Of a DNA stretch of 64,000 bases, positions 9,719 to 22,600 are shown piece by piece (position 1 is the stretch's first letter; each line of letters opens with the position of its first letter). This DNA comes from Atriophallophorus winterbourni (lineage: Eukaryota; Platyhelminthes; Trematoda; Plagiorchiida; Microphallidae), in NCBI GenBank assembly GCA_013407085.1, contig JACCGJ010019028.1, positions 1-64,000 of the forward strand. The letters are read 5' to 3'. The notes under the pieces were generated by a model. It ran no database searches. It was not told the DNA's origin and saw only the letters and a program-made list of their open reading frames with translations. The translations under genes were made by a program, and so were the position numbers.

Positions 9719-10720
9719 CCAAGCGAATTATCGCCCTGTTACACTCCTTCAAGTGATCTCAGAAGTTATGGAGCGATTTGTGTGCGAAGGAATTGTGAAT
9801 CATCTTGAAACCCAAAACTTGTTGTCCTGAGATCAACATGGATTTCGGAAGTCTCGTTCTTGCTTGACTAACCTACTGGAGACAATGAACGACTGGACGC
9901 AGGCAGTGGATGAGGGTGGTTGCGTGCATGCGGGTTACTTGGACATATCAAAAGCGTTCGATCGCGTGCACCATTCTATACTCCTGAGCAAGCTGCATGA
10001 TGTTGGGATTAATGGATGCCTTCTTACCGAGCTGAGAATCTATCTTCTTGATCGCAAGGCAACTGTACGTATCGATGGTATGATGTCTAGGGAAATCGAA
10101 GCCACTAGTGATGTCCCACAAGGTTCGGTACTTAGTCCAGTTCTCTTCTTGGTCTACATCAACGACCTTCCGAAACTGGTCACAGCCAAAATGATTATCT
10201 TTGCGGATGATGCTAATCTTTGGATCCAAATCAAGTCAAGCGTGGACAGTTTGCTCTTAAAAAGCGATACGGATGGATATATTGAACAGCTGATCAGAGC
10301 GAAACAAGCTTCCATTCAACTTCAGAAAGTGAAAAATGTTGCAAATAGGCAAAGATTTCCCATATTCTTACAACCTTGGATCGCAACAACTGGAATGGGC
10401 AGCAAAAGTAAAGGACCACGGCGTATGGATTAGTGGAAGTCTTAAGAACAGCATGCAATGCCAAGCAGTGTACAACCGCGCTAGCCACATGCTAGGTATG
10501 CTTCGGCGTATACTCGGACGTTTTTCCTTTGACACATTCCCAATGCTCATAAATGCCTATATTAACACAGTGATGGATTACTCAGTGCAAGCTTGGACAC
10601 CATGGCTACAAAACGACATGAAGCTGCTCGAGAGGAATTTACCACATAGCAACTAAAATGGCTGGCTGTCTTCGGAACCTACCATATGAGGATCGGCTGG
10701 TTCATCTTAATTTGGATACC
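9719..10720 (+). mobile_element. CR1-like copy 1, reverse transcriptase
   Basis: The RT palm is well preserved between 9864 and 10433. Blocks are SRSCLTNLLETMNDWTQAVD, YLDISKAFDRVHHSILLSKL (motif A), DVPQGSVLSPVLFLVYINDL (motif B) and ITKMIIFADDANLW-like motif C, read here as MIIFADDANLWIQI. After a frameshift at about 10330 the thumb region follows in another frame as WAAKVKDHGVWISGSLKNSM and MLGMLRRILGRFSFDTFPML. The copy fades near 10720. It is a pseudogene with several frame breaks. Confidence 0.85.
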
Positions 10721-10824
10721 CTCTTGTCCTCATTCTGCAAGGTGCTCCAAAGGATCGTAACGAAGAAAACTGGGTGCATACCTTAGAAATAGGCTATTTT
10801 CGCAAGCGCAACACGGCGTTAGGA

Positions 10825-11090
10825 CGGATATTCCTGTTTTATGAACATCCTTCTTACCTTTGACGATTGGACTCAAGCAGCAGATGTTGGTGATACAATC
10901 ATTGCATGAAACCTGGATATGTCGAAATCCCTTGATCGTGTAAACCACAGCGTTCTCTTCCAGAAGCTGGAATGTTGTGGTATTGCTGGCAGACGATTAG
11001 CCTGCTTAGAAAATTACCTGATTGATCGGCTTGTTCATGTCTCTGTGGACGGTGCTTTGTTGAAGTTGGTAGCCGTGAAAAGTGAAGTGC
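10825..11090 (+). mobile_element. second CR1-like RT fragment
   Basis: The translation has FDDWTQAADVGDTIIA, stop, NLDMSKSLDRVNHSVLFQKL and ACLENYLIDRLVHVSVDGAL, which is motif A and the next ~40 residues of a CR1 RT. It is more diverged than copy 1 and is an independent fragment directly downstream of it. Confidence 0.7.
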
Positions 11091-13592
11091 TTTTTTAATT
11101 CAACAGTAATCCTGTTCATCTAAAAGTTTCAAGCTTTCTACCTTGAAGATCGTGATCGACTTGGACGTAGGTCTGTACAAGGGCGAGATGAAAGATGGCT
11201 CCTCAGCGTAGTCGCTTTCCCGTGATATGATGTTATTACCTGGAAACGGAATCTATTTAGTTGATTGACGGTCATTCTAACTACCTATTCAGAAAGAGAG
11301 GAAAAGTTGTTTGCTTCCGAAAGAATTGTTTACAGGAAATTGAGATGAAAGCGGTTGACGCTGCATCCATTTACTGTATCTACAGGTAAGAAATACAGCT
11401 GCATGTTCTGTTTTCTTTGTGATTTTCTAATCCAAACCTGCTAAAAGTGAAATGACTGGATATTAAAAAATACTTTCGGATATTTGTTATCTTCCAAAAT
11501 GCTCAGCGAACCTATTCCGTTCATTACTGATTTGATAGCAAAACTTTGGTTGGAAATCAAAAACACACACGATAGATGTGAGCAACACATTACTTTGGTT
11601 ACACGATAGATATTCGGACCACACGTTGTCATAGTGTCATCGAATACTTCAAGTTTGGAACTGCCAAAACTCATCCATCGGACGTCAAATACATTCGTTC
11701 AGTGGAACAAAGTTGTTGAACTATGGGGCCTAGTTGCAATCTATGGATTAAGGTTCTTTTAACATCGCCGGATTCGACTAGCTGTGACCTTTCGAGGTTT
11801 TGCAATCTCTTCGGCGTCATGCCTCTGATGTCTCATCCAACTGATTTACAGTAGACTGCTAAGCCCGAGCCATCGGCGAACAGCACCGAGATGAGACCTT
11901 AATCAATTTAGTGATACAGTGCGCTGTATAATACCTCGGCACAAATAGGATCGCCACAAGGAAATATTTCTGCCAAAGCAGGCAGGGTTGCCTGTAGATG
12001 ATGATTGGCTTGCAGTCGTTTTCAACTCTCCTGAGCTGTCAAATCTGAATCTTTCTTTAATTCAGAATGAACTCAATCGATCGAGATCATCGCCACTGGG
12101 AGTTCACATGTCCTGTTTAACCAGCCACGACGTGTCGGTCGATCAATCTGCTGAATCTGAGTTTAATCAGCCAATGAGATTTATCAAGAATTCCAGGTGG
12201 TAATGCGCCATGATTGGATAGTGCTGACGTGTGCACTCGTGCGTACATTCGTCTAAACACTCGCGTGTTTGTGTGTGTGAAAGAGGCCGAGTGGCATCAT
12301 GTCGATCCGAATTTGGAAACCGGGATATCGTGATGTTCGCTTGATAACTTTAGCTTAATTCACCAGCTAGAAATGGGAAAGATTAGTATTGCCTCATTAC
12401 GACACTCATTGGGGCGTAGCTAGTAGTATCATCGAAACAGTCGGACCATAGCTGATTCATGAAGATGATGATATCAAAGTTATTGGAGGCGATCAGTAGG
12501 AGGTACTTGAACTCTGATGAAATGAATGAGTGAATGAAGTGGGCTTACTTCGTGAAGGAAGCAAGGCTTAGAACTGTGTAGCTAAACTGAAGACACAATG
12601 ATGCTGATAAGGGTGTGAATATTTTCCCTCGGTATCGGACTAAACGGTCCGATTCAGGATATGAATAGTATTGTTTCTTTGTTAGTCTTTGAATATGTAA
12701 ATAACATATCTGCTTGTATGAAACATTAACCTCTCTTTAGCCCAGGTAACAATTTGCAAAAATGTCATCACTCTCATGGCTGGTTACAACGACTCAGCAA
12801 AAATTTTGCAATGGTGACTTAGAATCAGGAAATACGAAGACGTAAGATACAATCACATTAATAACTAAGACAAATCCTGCAAGTGTATAATTCTTTGGAT
12901 AATTGAGTTAACATTTAGGTCTGCAGAACTCAAATTGAGCTGCTCAATGACGACGATTTTGAGTGGGCGGCAGCCTTAAGTGACAAATGATTATTGCAAG
13001 ACCAACTAGAAGTTTAATTTGTACGTACTTCATACGTCTGGACTTCTAAACAAGAAACTACCATTTTCAATCAGGACTTCTATGATAACCATTATTCTTG
13101 ATCTGAAAATTTGTGTGCGGATCATGATCTCGATATGTTTATCAAGACATTAGAACAGGCAGAACGGTGTCCAAAGTAAATTGGGTGGCTAGTTTGAGAG
13201 GGATGGTACTGCACTTCTGAGGCATCTTTCACAGCGTCCGAACAAAGCTTTCGGGCCACTAGGTTTTTACGGCTTCCTATTTTAGCTTGTGCTGAGCAGT
13301 ATGCAGCGGTCAAATGGCATCAGCAACCGCACCACACGTCCCTTGCAGCAAACTCACACACGCACATTGACAGACGCGTTGATACGACCGCACGACATAC
13401 GCACACACGCACGCACACACAAGCGCGCGCTTATGCGTAACTCTCGCGCAAACGAGGTTAGGGATCGGCGGGTTGTCTTGTGCTTGGACTTTTATCCGAA
13501 CGTCCGTGGAAGATCCCCAGAATTTCGATTACTTCTAAAATTTGCGTGATTCGTGGATACTTATATACCTCTTGCGTGTGTGTCGCACATCA
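11091..13592. other. upstream region of MTA; mostly unassigned
   Basis: No convincing coding region. GATGTGAGCAACACATTACTTTGG at about 11576-11599 is an isolated end of the type 2 hammerhead repeat. An AC-rich low-complexity tract with CACACGCACG units lies at about 13340-13430, just upstream of the first MTA exon. The promoter and 5' UTR of MTA should lie in the last few hundred bases, but no TATA-type element is evident. Confidence 0.4.
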
Positions 13593-13623
13593 ATGGCATC
13601 GAACAACATGTACAGAGTTGGAG
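13593..13623 (+). CDS. MTA: MTA exon 1 (residues 1-10)
   Basis: It encodes [10 protein letters not shown] plus the first base of Asp11 and is followed by GTAAGT. Only 31 coding bases precede a 5.95-kb intron. The second Met at residue 6 could also serve as a start, but the first lies in the expected family position. Confidence 0.85.
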
Positions 13624-16600
13624 GTAAGTCTTCTAGCAATGGTGCACCATAGTGTAGTGAGTCTTGAAGCATTTATTCTTATGAAGAAAGAAAATCCTAC
13701 CGCATCTTTTAAGTAAAAGCAATAAACAATCGCCTCATTGATATTTAAAGCTCATAGTCGTGTGTTGATCCATAGGTTTAAACTAGCGAATCAGAATTAA
13801 CGTCAACAATCGATGGCTGGTAGAAACTGCTCCTGGTGAGCCTCCAAGTTTCCAACTTGTTTTTTGCCTAAATAATGTTATATTCTTATCATTATTGGAA
13901 CCAGTATATACCTAACTGTCGGTATTATTTAACAATGCATGTGCGACATACTTGCAGTTAATAAACTTTTATTGTCATTTCATATATGCTGGAGGCTCAT
14001 CCAGATCAATGTTTTTGTGGTTTTCAGCTATAGCGACGATCTAATCGGTTCTTCTTTTTATTTATGTTTTATTATTGTACATCGGCATGCTCAGCAAATC
14101 CCTTTATTGCTCTATGGTTTATCCTAACTAAGTGCCTCCTGGAGCTTTCGGATATATGCCGTATCCTTTGTATACCCAGCATAATCACTACTCGTATGCC
14201 CTATCTTTGAGCTTAACTAGGTAATTTGCAGCACAGTTATTGCTAACTCGCTTCTTATATTCAGATTTCATATTTCCCCATTTGTATACTGTCTGCTTTT
14301 GGTATTTACCCACAGCCTCCTTAAGAGACACCATAAAGATACTTCTGTTTCTGGACTCCAGACTGGACCTAGTCTATATACGCCATTCGATACTCTTTTA
14401 GAGTTCGGATGCGCCACCAATGATGAGCTGCATGCTGAAACACGCTGGTGTTACACTACCATTCTTATTTTTTTCTTTCTCATATCTGTCTAGGCCTGGG
14501 TAACCTGACACTATCTTAGCCCACGTGCAACCTGATTGTACGGCAATTTACCGTTTAGAACATATGACGCGTTGGTCTAAGTGATCTATAAATCTAAATC
14601 ATCCGGAAAAATGAAGTTGCTTGTTGGTCACCTAAAGTAAAGCGATATAGTATCTAGGTGACGAACCAACACCTTTTCATCTGTTTTTTTCTGTTGAGTA
14701 AAAATCTGTGTTGTTGGTGTAGGAGAGGCCATAATTTGAGTCAATTTAGTTAATCAAATTAGTCAACCAGTAAATTTTATGTATCTTATGTGTTGCTTAT
14801 ACTCCGTACTTGCAATCCGCTACCGGGCTGTTTTCCTGATAAGTTGGAGACTTTGAGCCTAGCTTCATTTTGTCATAAATGCATTGGTATGTTTCATTCG
14901 TATGACGCGGGGACCCCAGCCTGGAAAACGCGCTGCGCCGACTTTAGAAAGGTTACTAGTAAGGGTTTTTAAACTGCTTATGCCATGTGACGGACGCCAA
15001 TCAGGATGTGGCGTCGCAAAAAGAATCTGTTTCGGAAGTCGGTGGTCCGGCATCCGTAAAACGTGACCCAACCAGCGTAATCTATGCAGGTTGATTTGCT
15101 TCTCTATATCAACATTACTACCGAACAACTTATTTCGGAGAACATCGGTGCGTATGCGATTATAACAGCTAACTCCTAGAATGTTGCGGAGACATCGGTT
15201 GTCAAATATTTGGAGACGCTGAAAGTGTTCTTTACGTAGGGTCCAGGTTTCGCACCCATATAGTAACACAGCCCGAACTGTCGCTTTATAGACTCTACCC
15301 TTCAGTAACAGAGACAGTCCTTTCTGACGCCATCAACCTATTAGACGTTTATTTTGAAGCCAGCCCAAGTGAACGAATATTACCGACTGACCATAGCTTT
15401 ACAGAGAGCTTCTTGGTCCGAGTGCGCCACATCAGTGACTGGCCATATGGCTGTTTCTTCTAACATCTGCTGGTTCCATTTACTAGGTGCGGGATGGTAA
15501 CCGATTGGGAGGCGATAATAACAGTGTAGTCACAAGCCTGTTGTCAATCCGAGTGCCGCACAGTCGTATAATGCCAGTTATTTACGATAATATCCGGCTA
15601 TCCAGATCTAGACCAGATAAAAAGAGACCGTGGCAGTAATATTTAAACGTGTTTTTCCTTGCAGCTCATTACCGTTTAGAAATCCGTTTCGTAAGGGGTT
15701 ACATACGCAGTACAGAAGTCCTGTACGATTTTACATTTGTGCTTCGAGCAGAGCTTAATGAAATATATCCTCGCCATCGCAAAAGAGCATGCATCAGCAT
15801 TTCTCTCAGTCCCGTTCATTCCTCTTTAAACTCCGTCCTGAGTAAATACTGCTGCCAAACATGAGCGATTCATAGGACAAAATGGGCTTCGGAAACAAAA
15901 TCGGACGGACACTTGCTCGGATCGACTAGGTTTCGCAACTATAAAGAATCGTACGCACGATTTCGTTAAACACTTAATCTTTCGTATAAAGCAAATCCGC
16001 ATCGTTGAGATATATAGCGATGGCCGAGTGAGATTTCATTTGCTTTACGTACCCTCCTTGTGATATCTGAGATCACTCGAGACGTCATTCGGTCGCCAGT
16101 GAAGCCATCTATACTCCGTAGGTAAGTGGATACAGTTAAGAATAAATCGCTTTCACTCCGTTGACTTGTGGATCAAACTCACAGTAGAGCTAGGTTCAGT
16201 GGGACACATTCGTAGCCTGGGGGATGTTCAAAAGATGCACCTAATGTTTGGTTGAAAGCCTCACGCGATATGGCTGCAAAGGTGAGTTAGAGGTGCCAAT
16301 GTGTGTATGTTTGAAATCACCAGCTTGATCCAGGCAAAGTGACTGGCAGTCAGAGGCCACACGTTGGCTTAGGTACTATTTGGTTGCCCAGGACTAGATG
16401 CATATAATAAAGGTAACATGATACGGAGACTGCAGCGTGTCTCGTATGCAGCTCAGTACCGCTGGCAAAGCAATTTAGCACGGTGTTGCGTTCGCAGTAC
16501 TAAAAGATAGTACAATTAAAAATCCGTGCAGAGGTACTCATGCAGTCTATTTTGTACCAATTGTTTACCGTATATAATTGTATCATCTTTCATAAAAAGC

Positions 16601-19600
16601 AAATCACAATTATCATCATCATGGACAGCATTACATACGCGGTGAAACTTAAAAAAACAATGTATTTTGCGCGTTTACTTATCTGCTTTTCGTGCTCAGT
16701 TTAGCTTCGCCCTTTATGTCTCACTAGACCTCTGCTCCATGATGCTGATGATCAATCAAGCATTTAGCTATATGCTCCCGCTATGTGAAACCACAAGTTT
16801 AAAGCCTGGCAAAGCAAAGCAGACTTGGAGACTGTACATTAGCTGTGATGTACGTATGCCTGGATCCAGGCAAAGTGCCGCACTGTCAGACTGCACGTGG
16901 TTTGCGATCCTACCAGGTTGCCCACGCTGATAGATATAAAGAAAATTTACAGTGTCTCCAGTGTGCTTTAGCATGCAGCTCAGCGCCGGTTTTGACGGGT
17001 TGTTATCTGCACCATACAGAAATATTACACAATTGCACATCCATGCTGTGGTACTGTCAATGCAGCGCTATAAATCGACCACCGCCACTCATTTATAGGC
17101 TCTGAAACTTCTAAAAAGGTATTCTCTTAGACGTTTCTGCTCTCGCACTAAAGTATCTTAGTGCACAGGACCGCGTGATCATGATGCACACAGCTGTTCC
17201 AAAAGGAGCGACAGTTCGCAATTCATCTTCTCCATTTAACTCCCATGGCGAGATGGTCCATTTGTGTCCATGTCTGATCGTGATTAAACGGACGGCGAGA
17301 TGTTAACTGTCGTTTTTTCAAAGCCGAATGCATCACCGATTTATTTCAGAAATATCTAGGCGAGCAAGGTGCACGTTCTTATTCCCAGCAGCATTTTACT
17401 GCGCAGTTTTGCGGGCCAGCAGCAGATGGTGCATTACTTTCTATTTCGTGTTGTGAACCCTGGCCGGTTGATTTTACGCCTCCAAGCGAAGCTGAAATGA
17501 AGCTCGGTATTGAGTCAATGAAAAGATTCAAGGCAACTGGTCCCGGTGGACTGGCTCCGGTTCTGTTCACGGAAGGTTGCGATATTCCATCAAGCACACC
17601 TTTTTCGTCTGGTATGGGACACGAAAACTATTTATCGGTGTTGGGGAGAATCTATAATCGTGCCTATTTTCAAAAATGGTAAGCGTATTTCGTGCTCCAA
17701 TCACAGAGGAATAAGCCTTACGTGCGTCATTAACCGGCTTCCTTCTTTAATGTCTTCAATGCCTTTCATTATATTGAACACTGAGAAAGGAAGAAATAAT
17801 ACTTCTGCAGGTCTTCGACAATTGCTGTTTCCGCACCATCGCTGGAGTTACTTGGGACCATCGAATACGTAACGTAACTATCCGTAATAGAATTTTTAGT
17901 AACGACGTAGACATAGAAAAGCAAGTTAACATACACATACTTCGCTGGTGTAGTCAACTCATCCTAGTGTGTCTGTCTAATCTTTTATAGGTTCAGCAAC
18001 TTTTTAAGTCTCACCCATCCTCATATCTTTTAGAATACTTTACTGTCATGGTTCTATGGCACTTAAGCACTTGTTACTTGCTACTGGTGTAATGCTGTCA
18101 ATGATGATGATCCCCAGGTACAATAATATTATTTTGGCACCCCTTGGGCACCATCGCCCTGAGACTGGACCTTTACCTTGTGGGGTGGTTTGTGTACCTC
18201 TATGAGCCATCAGCTTATAATGGGTGGTGTCCTTCGGGCGCCAACAGAATTACTTCTGACGGGAACGTCAATGTATAGAGGTCAGACATACTCAGGTTGT
18301 TTAGTCAAAGGCGCAGCATAGGGTCTCCGGTCGGCATACGGTCAGTTGTCATCCTCTTTAGGTATCTCCATCTGGGTGCGGCAAGGTTGCCTGCCTCGCC
18401 GTTTTTTAACTTCGCGATCGGCGATATCCGAATGTTACTTTTAGTTGATCTGATGGGCATGGGAGTTTAATTTTTTCCGTGTAAGAAGGCTGTCGATCTA
18501 GAGTATGCGGATGACATCGCACTTCTGGGTGACGACCGTTATATAATAAGCCCTGGACCGCCTAACACTTGAAGCTTCAAGGTACGACATGCAGTAAATC
18601 GGGTTATCCTGCATGAAAGCCGTTGCATGTGGGTTGCGATACTGACAAGTCACAGTTATTTACGTGGGAGAAGAATTGCCCTTCTCAGTCTAAGCCTTTG
18701 ACTAAAAATCCGTGTTAGCAAAACACCAGCTACTAGCTTGTTCGTCTGACATCTATCCATAAACTTCTTTACATAAATGACTTTGTTGGTGTTCACTATT
18801 GCTCAACACCTATTCAAATGAACACAGCTTATCGGGCCATGTTAGCAGCCATATGGCGCTTTGGAATACTGGCGTTAATGATCCTAGAATTTTGTGAACG
18901 TCAAGATCAAACTAAATTGATTGGCCACGGGTAGTGAGCTGCATACTGAAACACGCTGGAGTATCACTACCATCTTTATTCTCTATTTCTCATATCTGTC
19001 TAGGCCTGGGCAACCTGGCAGTAATATCGCCCACGTGCAGTCTCTGACTGCGGCACTTTGCCTGGATCAGGCTTCTGCTTTCATACCATACAATACATCA
19101 GCATACACCTTCATGTGTATTATATGGTCCAAATATATTGATTTCGATTGATACATTATATCTCATCAACAATAACATGGCTTCAATCACAGTATTGAGC
19201 TAAACGAAAAACGTCCCTGCACTGTGTTGAGCGTGCAATTGTGCAGCACTGCTGTGCTGTGCAACCCACCGTTCTAAATTGACCTGTTAGGGATAGTGAG
19301 CTGCATGCGGAAATAAATTGCAGTTTCACTACCATTTCTATTTTTATTTTCCTTCATATCTGTCTAGGCTTGGACAACCTTACTGTATCATAACCCACGT
19401 GCTGTTTATGGCTTTGCAGCACTTTGCATGAATCAAGATTATGCTTTCATACACACACACACACATACATACATACATACATACATACATACATGCATAT
19501 ATATATATATACCGTACATATACATACATACATACATGCATACGTACATACAATCTTCAATATTTTCATTCCAGACTTCGTTTACTTCGAGTCTTCTGCT

Positions 19601-22600
19601 ACCGCACCATACCAGATCCGGCGTATAGATGAACTTAATAAAGTGAGTCCTCAATGTTATTTCCACTATTAATTTTCAACCCGCGAAGATTTGCTTGCGT
19701 TGTTTGCACGCGCTATTTGTTTAATTATTCCCTTCCCGTCAATCAAACGAAAAAAGTTTAGCCTGAAAATGTTCGAACCTTCGTTGTTCGTATGGAATGG
19801 TTCACGCTTGCGACTAGTGCACCGCATTTCGATACGCTCCCTTCAGATTTTCACTAACTTGCGTTGCTCCGCTGCTCAGGAGCAGTTTTACGTATGAGAC
19901 CTGGACATTCACCATTCCGATCGCTCCGTGCGTCAGCTGCCATAACAAGGAAATGGTGGCTGGCGTTGAGTCATTGACGCAACACCGTGGCTTGGAAAGG
20001 TATACTTGTGGCTACGCTAAGATTAAACGAGAGGGCTTTCTTCGATTGAATGTAATAAAAAGAAACATGCACGGCTGGACACACTGGCAAAGATAACAAT
20101 GAATCGACATCAGTCGACGGAGCGTATGGTTCTTATTTCCCCATGAATCATATTTAAATACTGTTATTTTATACAAAAGACAAAGCTGGCTGACTTACCA
20201 TTACAACGGAATTATATGTACTAGAAGAGAAAGGGTCTTGACGAGCTATTTGCTTCAGCATTTATAAGGCACTGAACACATGAACAACAACAGTATGTGG
20301 TGAATAACTGGATTTTTATCAAGCCGAGGTCTTTCCTACAGACATCCAAGTTTTCTTAAAGCAAGAACACGGTTTTGAGCAATATATCTGAACCAACCAT
20401 CGAGTCGTGGTAACTCCATCCAGGAAAACGCATAATGCTGGATCAATAAAGGTTACCGCTTCATCATCATCATCATTAAATAAGCAGTGCACCGGTAGCA
20501 AGTATCGAATAAATAACTGCCATGCAACCATGACATAATAAAGTCCTAAAATAGATGGGGAAGGGGGAGTTGAAAGCTACAGGCGTGTAAGTGTACGCAT
20601 AGAGTGGAACATGCATTCTATCAAGTTTCGGGTTTACATGTTTTTTTACTTACTTACTTTACTTTTGTGTGACTATCTCCTCCTGGAGGATGAGTCGGCT
20701 TCAATGAAGATTCTTGAGAATTTGGATATAAAGCGGCGTCCCCAGCACCACTCGGCGTTTGTTCGAGTCAGCTTCTCTAGCCTTTGCACAACCAAGTGCG
20801 ACCAGCTAGGCAGAAGGGAGTTGCCAGAAAGAGGTGGTGTGCACCAACTAACCGTCTGTCAGACTCTGTTTCAGATTTTTCCTCAGGGTTTTCTCGCGAA
20901 GCCGTTCCCGCGATCGGGTATCCCGCAAGACAGCGGAGATTTAAAATCAGGGTTTTCCTTCCTCTAGATGAAATGCCCTCCCAGGCTAACGAGCTCCATC
21001 TGCCCGAAGCAAACTGGTTTTCAGGCGCCAGTCACTCGCATGTTTTTTGTGTTATTCTTACATGTGCGCTAAGATAATTTGCTGCTGTCACTGTGGGTTT
21101 CAAGTGGGTTCTACTGCCGCTGCAATCCTATGAATTTCACGCTCACAATGCCCGTACACATTCATGCACATGTAAACCTAAAGTATTGCATGCTTTCCAC
21201 CAATTAGCTTACGAATAAATGTTTGAAAATCGCTATTATTAACTGATCTTATGTTTTCAGACTCCCACTGGTGCGGTGGAGGCCAAAGTGGCTTGTTACT
21301 TCAGACGTCGCGACGTCTCCATTGCCCTAATCAATCAAGCAGAGAAATATTGTGAGTTTTTCAATGCTTGAAAATTTGGCCCACATGCTTAATTAGTCCA
21401 CGTGGTCGTTGGATAAGCACAATGCTTTGTTACGTGTACTTGGTCTCAGTCATTTCGAGATATTCCCAACAGTAAGATAGTAAAATCAAGTTCAGTGAGC
21501 CTTGTAACAGGGGAAGAGTAGTGAACAAAGTTAAACTTTGAGACCACTGTTTATTAGGGTTCGTACAACGAACCACGATGTTGAGATAAAATCACATATT
21601 GATTCCTGGTCAAGCGTTCAAGGCACTGATGGATGACCAATGTAATGTATTGCTCGCATACCCCTCACTTACACACCAACTACTTCGTTCTTGGTTCTAT
21701 GGGGAGACTACTCTTGATTATGGCCGATTATTCAAACGGAGTTCGAAGCTGCGGTCGCAACCCAAACAACCGCCTAACATAGTTGAACATCTGTCAAAAA
21801 GGGAACCAAACCATGTACATCACCTAATGTTAAACAGGCCCAGCTTTTTACGTATGATGTGTTCTGTTCGACTTTAACGGTAGGCCAACTATGCAAGCTT
21901 AGATGTTGCCAGTGTTCAAATGACGTCCGAACAAAATGTAGATTTTATACACCTCGACGAATTTCAAATCACCTATCTGGGCCCTTCTAGAAAGTTAGAA
22001 AGTTTGTTTTACCTGGTTTTATATAAGCTCGGTTTAACTCATTAACCGCGGTGATCAATATTCACAAGCTGGTCATCTTATGTGTGATGCATTATAAAAT
22101 TGATCATTTTTATCACTTGGTTGGTCCGAGTTTACTTCAAAACGTGAACGTGTTATCTGATTTTCTCAATCTGGTTACAACCTCCCACAGATATCATTGT
22201 AATTTCATCGTTTGCTAGTCATCCTCCGTAATGGTAGCGCGCCCGTCGCCAGCTTACTCTCGCTGTCGGTTCTTACGTTTTCAGTCCTTTGCGTTGCTAT
22301 CGATATTGATTATCTGGTTTTCGTGTGTCAGCATATCGATCCACCCCTGCTACGCTTTGTTCTGGTGGCGCGACTAGCGGGCGATCCTCGATCGATAGGT
22401 CGCCTGTTGGCTACGCCGTTTTGTTTTCGAATCTGCGCACACGCACGATAACGCTCTATCATATCGATCGCAAATACATGTGCGAGCAAGTTCTCTGCTG
22501 GCAATCGTAGAGCTAAAGCTTAGTTTTTAAAGCGTTATAAACCGTTTCTTGATGCACCCCAACATGCCATATAGATTAATGGTTGAATCGTGTTTGTTAA

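Noticed and set aside
19424..19672. ORFs rich in His-Thr-Tyr repeats
   Set aside because: They only translate the CATA microsatellite in several frames. The real coding part is MTA exon 2 at 19575-19642.
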